Source: Knoellia remsis (lineage in GTDB: Bacteria; Actinomycetota; Actinomycetes; Actinomycetales; Dermatophilaceae). Taken from it: a stretch of DNA of 64,000 nucleotides. The notes under the pieces are model-generated. The model ran no database searches. It was given only the letters and a program-made list of their open reading frames with translations, and was not told the DNA's origin. Shown piece by piece: positions 60,756 through 64,000 of this stretch. Position numbers and translations under genes: made by a program. The stretch lies in contig NZ_PVTI01000017.1 of the NCBI RefSeq assembly GCF_003002895.1, forward strand, positions 1 to 64,000, in the 5' to 3' direction. Each line of letters begins with the position of its first letter. Within the stretch, counting starts at the first letter, position 1.

Positions 60756-62240
60756 TCAGCCGAAGCCGTGCTCGGCCAGGGGGTCGTGCAGCGCCTCCTC
60801 CTCGTAGGCGAGGTGCGCGAGCAGGGTGTTGGCGAGGGCGTCGACGGCTTCGCCGAGATGGGCGAGAGCCTTCTGGCCGTCGGCACCGTAGCCGGGTTCG
60901 CCGACCAGCGCGACCAGCGCCCGGTCGAGGCCCTCGAGGAGCTCGGCGACCACCTCGTGCTCCTCGTGCAGGCGGGTGATGACTGGCTCGAGGTCCGCGT
61001 CGGAGCGCAGCAGGTGCGGGAAGATGCTGCGGTCCTCGAGGGTGTGATGGCCGGTGACGATGCGGCAGTAGGACTCACAGTAGGCACCGAGGGTCCAGTT
61101 GTTCTGGCGCATCGTCATCGTGTTGATGACGGAGCGGGCTGCGCCGACGGAGGCGTGGCCCTCCTGCACCTGGCGGACGATGTCGCGGACCTGCGCGAGC
61201 TCGGCCCGCAGCCCGTCATGGATGCCGACGAGGTGCTGCGGGACCGCCAGCTGCTCCGCGGTGAAGCGTGAACCCTGTTGTGTCGCAGTGCTGTCGGTCG
61301 AGTCGCTGGCGACGCTGGAACTGACACCGACCTCGGCCCGCTGCTCACTCGGGCGCGGACCGGCCGCACGCTCCTCCTCGACGAGCTCCCGGGCGAGCGG
61401 CGCGACCTCCTCCGCCCACGTGCGGACGACCGTGGGGTCGTCGGCGCCGAGGATGAAGGTGCTCATGCCCACCGTGACGGCGAGGTCGGTGACCTGCTCG
61501 GCCCAGTCGCGCGGCGTGCCTTGGAACAGGCCCGACCCGGTGCCGAAGCGGCCGACAATGTTGTAGATCCGGCGGACGTCCTCGGGTGCGCGGCCCGCCG
61601 CGCGGGCGGCCTCGTCGACGCGGGCGCTCAGCTCCGGCAGGGCGGGCGGGTCGGCATACCCCATGCTCGGCACCCATCCGTCGGCGAGTTCACCGGTGAT
61701 CCGCAGCATGCGCGGCTTGTAGGCGCCGAGCCAGATCGGGATGTCGTGGGCCGGCCGTGGGCCCGGCCGCAGGCCGTGCGTGCGGTAGTGCTCGCCGTCG
61801 AAGCGGCTGCTCTGCCCCGACCAGAACTGCCGGATGACCGTCATCGCCTCGACGAGCGCGTCGACGGACTCCTTGGGCGTGCGTCGCGGTCCGCCGGCCG
61901 CCTCGATGGCGTCCCAGAACGCGCCGGCGCCGAGGCCGAGCTCAACCCGGCCGTTCGTGAGCACGTCGAGCGTCGCGGTCGCCTTGGCGAGGCCGACCGG
62001 CGGGCGCAGCGGCAGGTTCGCCACGTTGGTGGAGAGCCGGATCCGGGTGGTGCGCGCCCCGATGAACGACAGCAGCGTCCACGTGTCGAGGTGGGCCGCC
62101 TGGTACGGGTGGTCCTGGATGCTCACGTGGTCGAGGCCGACGACGTCCGCGAGCTGCGCCAGCTCGATCAGGTCGCGGTGGCGGGCGGAGTCCGGGCTCG
62201 GGAAGATCCCGAACTCGAGCTCGTGACCGTAGTCGGGCAT
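60756..62240 (-). CDS. Luciferase-like (F420-type) monooxygenase fused to a hemerythrin domain
   Basis: This is a 494-residue protein. Residues 1-300 are a luciferase-like TIM barrel (ELAQLADVVGLDHVSIQDHPYQ, TNVANLPLRPPVGLAKATATLDVLTNGRVELGLGAG), typical of F420-dependent mycobacterial oxidoreductases. After a Ser/Thr-rich linker (~300-345) comes a hemerythrin HHE domain (~350-490), with iron-ligand candidates in GIHDGLR, TGHHTLEDRSIFPHLL, RLHEEHEVVAELL and HLAYEEEALHDPL. The hemerythrin part could sense or bind O2 or NO. ATG 62240 is selected (GACAAT seven bases upstream). Confidence 0.85.
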   Translation of the reverse strand: MPDYGHELEFGIFPSPDSARHRDLIELAQLADVVGLDHVSIQDHPYQAAHLDTWTLLSFIGARTTRIRLSTNVANLPLRPPVGLAKATATLDVLTNGRVELGLGAGAFWDAIEAAGGPRRTPKESVDALVEAMTVIRQFWSGQSSRFDGEHYRTHGLRPGPRPAHDIPIWLGAYKPRMLRITGELADGWVPSMGYADPPALPELSARVDEAARAAGRAPEDVRRIYNIVGRFGTGSGLFQGTPRDWAEQVTDLAVTVGMSTFILGADDPTVVRTWAEEVAPLARELVEEERAAGPRPSEQRAEVGVSSSVASDSTDSTATQQGSRFTAEQLAVPQHLVGIHDGLRAELAQVRDIVRQVQEGHASVGAARSVINTMTMRQNNWTLGAYCESYCRIVTGHHTLEDRSIFPHLLRSDADLEPVITRLHEEHEVVAELLEGLDRALVALVGEPGYGADGQKALAHLGEAVDALANTLLAHLAYEEEALHDPLAEHGFG

Positions 62241-62280
62241 GGCACGCATTGTCGCAGCCAGCCTCGGGTAGGAGCACGGC

Positions 62281-63147
62281 ATGACCCGTGAGCAGCTCAC
62301 CGATCTCCCCGAACAGCACCAGCAGTGGCCCGGCAGCGTCGACCAGCTCCAGCCACGACCCGACCATGGCGAGAGCTCGTGGACCGGTCGCGGCCGGCTC
62401 GAGGGCAAGCGCGTCCTCATCACCGGCGGCGACTCCGGCATCGGCCGCGCCGTCGCCGTGACCATGGCCAAGGAGGGCGCCTCCGCCGTCGCCATCGCGC
62501 ACCTGCCGCAGGAGCAGGAGGACGCCGACGAGACGGTCCGGCTCGTCGAGGAGGCCGGCGCCACCGCCCACGCCTTCGCGGCCGACATCACCACCGCTGC
62601 GGCGTGCCAGAACCTCGCCACCAAGGCGACCGACGCGCTCGGCGGGCTGGACGTCCTCGTCAGCAATGCGGCATACCAGATGACGTTCGACGACATCGAG
62701 AGCTTCCCGCCGGAGCAGGTTGAGCAGACCTTCGCGACGAACGTCTTCGCGACGTTCTGGCTCGTGCAGGCGCTCGTGGGCGAGCTCGAGAAGAGCAACG
62801 GCTCGGTCATCGTGACGACGTCCATCCAGGCGTACGAGCCGTCCGGTCACCTGCTCGACTACGCCGCGACGAAGGCCGCGCTGAACAACATGGTCGTCAA
62901 CCTCGCCGGAGAGCTCGGGGAGCGCGGCATCCGGGTGAATGCCGTCGCGCCGGGCCCGATCTGGACGCCGCTCATCCCGTCGACCATGGCCGCGGACAAG
63001 GTGCCCGGCTTCGGCGAGGACACCCCGCTGGGCCGCGCCGGGCACCCGGTCGAGGTGGCCGCGGCCTACGTGTTCCTCGCGAGCGACGAGGCGAGCTATG
63101 TCTCCGGCACGGTGATTGGTGTGACGGGCGGTCGCCCGGTCTTCTGA
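62281..63147 (+). CDS. SDR oxidoreductase, general-stress type (YhdF/YdaD-like)
   Basis: This 288-residue SDR has a ~40-residue N-terminal extension (LTDLPEQHQQWPGSVDQLQP...GRLEGKRVLITGG) characteristic of this subgroup. It also has ITGGDSGIGRAVAVTMA, SNAAYQM in place of NNAG, catalytic Ser in TTSIQAY and YAATKAALNNM, with the APGPIWTPLIPS loop. It is divergent from the luciferase-hemerythrin gene, with 40 bases between the starts. Substrate unknown; relatives are stress-induced. Confidence 0.88.
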   Translation: MTREQLTDLPEQHQQWPGSVDQLQPRPDHGESSWTGRGRLEGKRVLITGGDSGIGRAVAVTMAKEGASAVAIAHLPQEQEDADETVRLVEEAGATAHAFAADITTAAACQNLATKATDALGGLDVLVSNAAYQMTFDDIESFPPEQVEQTFATNVFATFWLVQALVGELEKSNGSVIVTTSIQAYEPSGHLLDYAATKAALNNMVVNLAGELGERGIRVNAVAPGPIWTPLIPSTMAADKVPGFGEDTPLGRAGHPVEVAAAYVFLASDEASYVSGTVIGVTGGRPVF

Positions 63148-63195
63148 CCTGTCGCGCTGGGCTCGGCGACGTCGGATGGCTGACACGATGGCCGG

Positions 63196-63957
63196 GTGGC
63201 GACCCTGCTCACCCTCAACGTGTCCAACCCGCCCAAGGCGCGGGCAGAGGCCCTGCTGCACTGGCTGTGGCCGCGCGACGAGGACGTGTGGGTGCTCACC
63301 GAGGTGGGCACCGGCGCCGGGTCGTCGTTGCTGGTGTCGGTATGCCGTGCCGCCGGCTTCGACGTGCACGTCACCGACCGTTCAGACCTGGGTGTGCTGA
63401 CGGTGTCTCGGGCCGGGTCGCTGGCCGAGGCGCCCGTCGAGTCGCCGGCCGTGCTGCCCGGTCGCGTGGACTCCCTCGTCTGGCAACCGAATTCGCACAC
63501 GAAGACTTCAGGTGTCGAGCTGCGGTTGCTCGCGGCCTATGGCGCGGCGAGCGACCCCGTGCGCTACTCGAGCAAGGCGCAACGCGAGCGCAAGCGGCAG
63601 TGGCTCGCGGCATACGACGACGCCTTGGGCGAGTGGGTCGGTCGAGGACCGCGTGGGGTCGTCATCGGCGACCTCAACCTCGTCGACCCGGTGCACGACG
63701 ACGAGCTGAAGTTCGTCCTCCCGGAGGAGACCCAGGCGTATGCGGCGCTGTCCGAGCGGCACGGTCTCGTCGACGCGTTCCGGGTGCATCACGACGACGC
63801 GCAGGTGTCGTGGGTCGACCACACCGGCGTCGGGTGCCGCTACGACCACGCGTTCGTGACGAAGGACCTGACCGTGACGGCGTGCGACCTCGTCCACGAG
63901 CCGCGCCTCGACGACCTCACCGACCACTCCGCCCTCACCCTCACGGTGGCCGCCTGA
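63196..63957 (+). CDS. Endonuclease/exonuclease/phosphatase family protein
   Basis: This 253-residue DNase I-fold protein has LLTLNVSN at the N-terminus (Asn of motif I), VLTEVG (metal Glu), VVIGDLNLVDP (GDLN), VSWVDHTGVGCRYDHAFV and the final TDHSALTLTV (catalytic His). All hallmark residues of a Mg-dependent phosphodiesterase or phosphatase are present. The start is GTG 63196, with CACGAT six bases upstream. Substrate unknown. Confidence 0.82.
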   Translation: MATLLTLNVSNPPKARAEALLHWLWPRDEDVWVLTEVGTGAGSSLLVSVCRAAGFDVHVTDRSDLGVLTVSRAGSLAEAPVESPAVLPGRVDSLVWQPNSHTKTSGVELRLLAAYGAASDPVRYSSKAQRERKRQWLAAYDDALGEWVGRGPRGVVIGDLNLVDPVHDDELKFVLPEETQAYAALSERHGLVDAFRVHHDDAQVSWVDHTGVGCRYDHAFVTKDLTVTACDLVHEPRLDDLTDHSALTLTVAA

Positions 63958-63963
63958 CCAACG

Positions 63964-64000
63964 ACTGATTGCTGGTTCCCGGCACCGCACCTGCCGGTTT
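63964..64000. repeat. Family A repeat, left arm cut by the window edge
   Basis: ACTGATTGCTGGTTCCCGGC directly after the last stop codon, followed by ACCTGCCGG, matches the left arm and start of the right arm of the palindrome at 40594-40641. The rest lies beyond the window. Confidence 0.6.

Overview
The window is high-GC DNA (about 70% G+C) with GTG and TTG starts, mycothiol-type actinobacterial gene content, F420-type and PPOX flavin proteins, and many TetR-like regulators. This points to an actinobacterium. The gene set and codon use look like the Intrasporangiaceae (Janibacter/Knoellia/Phycicoccus type), but that placement is inference. No rRNA, tRNA, CRISPR array or insertion sequence was recognised.

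Layout. (1) 1-10.5 kb is a minus-strand polymorphic-toxin island. It holds a 2293-residue secreted DNRLRE/RHS-repeat protein with its own C-terminal tip and an overlapping immunity-type gene, then a displaced second tip with its own small membrane immunity candidate, then a third tip cassette cut by the window edge. (2) 10.7-18.9 kb holds a zinc alcohol dehydrogenase and xylulokinase flanking an MNT antitoxin with a HEPN toxin remnant; a JmjC/cupin protein hydroxylase coupled to an acidic low-complexity protein; a GlgC-like nucleotidyltransferase; a saccharopine-dehydrogenase-like reductase; and a GNAT. (3) 19.0-23.6 kb is a tightly coupled five-gene catabolic operon (acyl-CoA dehydrogenase, SDR, kinase, phosphatase, SDR) resembling 4-hydroxyacid/levulinate degradation, followed by an enoyl-CoA hydratase and an MFS exporter. 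(4) 25.9-34.8 kb holds a quinone oxidoreductase, a frameshifted YhgE/Pip membrane protein with a divergent TetR, DNA polymerase IV, NAD synthetase, and a second TetR/membrane-protein pair. (5) 34.8-44.7 kb holds a secreted endonuclease, acetyltransferases, PPOX and DUF952 proteins, LysR, an SGNH hydrolase, a DUF1345 protein, thioredoxin, a class III aminotransferase and a branching-enzyme-like GH13. (6) 45.0-54.2 kb holds a LuxR-type regulator with an amber-interrupted paralogue, a GMC oxidoreductase, fumarase, a HAD/GNAT pair, a sirohydrochlorin chelatase, a PPOX protein and tryptophan 2,3-dioxygenase. (7) 54.4-59.0 kb is a sugar MFS / GH3 beta-glucosidase / TetR cluster. 59.0-64.0 kb holds SRPBCC proteins, DUF2461, a luciferase-like monooxygenase fused to hemerythrin, a stress SDR and an EEP-family phosphatase.

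Three genome-scale patterns stand out. The word GTATGCC/GGCATAC occurs roughly 60 times between 10.6 and 64 kb, in and between genes, in both orientations, and is nearly absent from the Rhs island. Several families of long imperfect palindromes sit in the gaps, mostly at gene 3' ends. Many genes appear leaderless, with a TANNNT -10 box ending 6-7 bases before the start codon, and this decides several starts.
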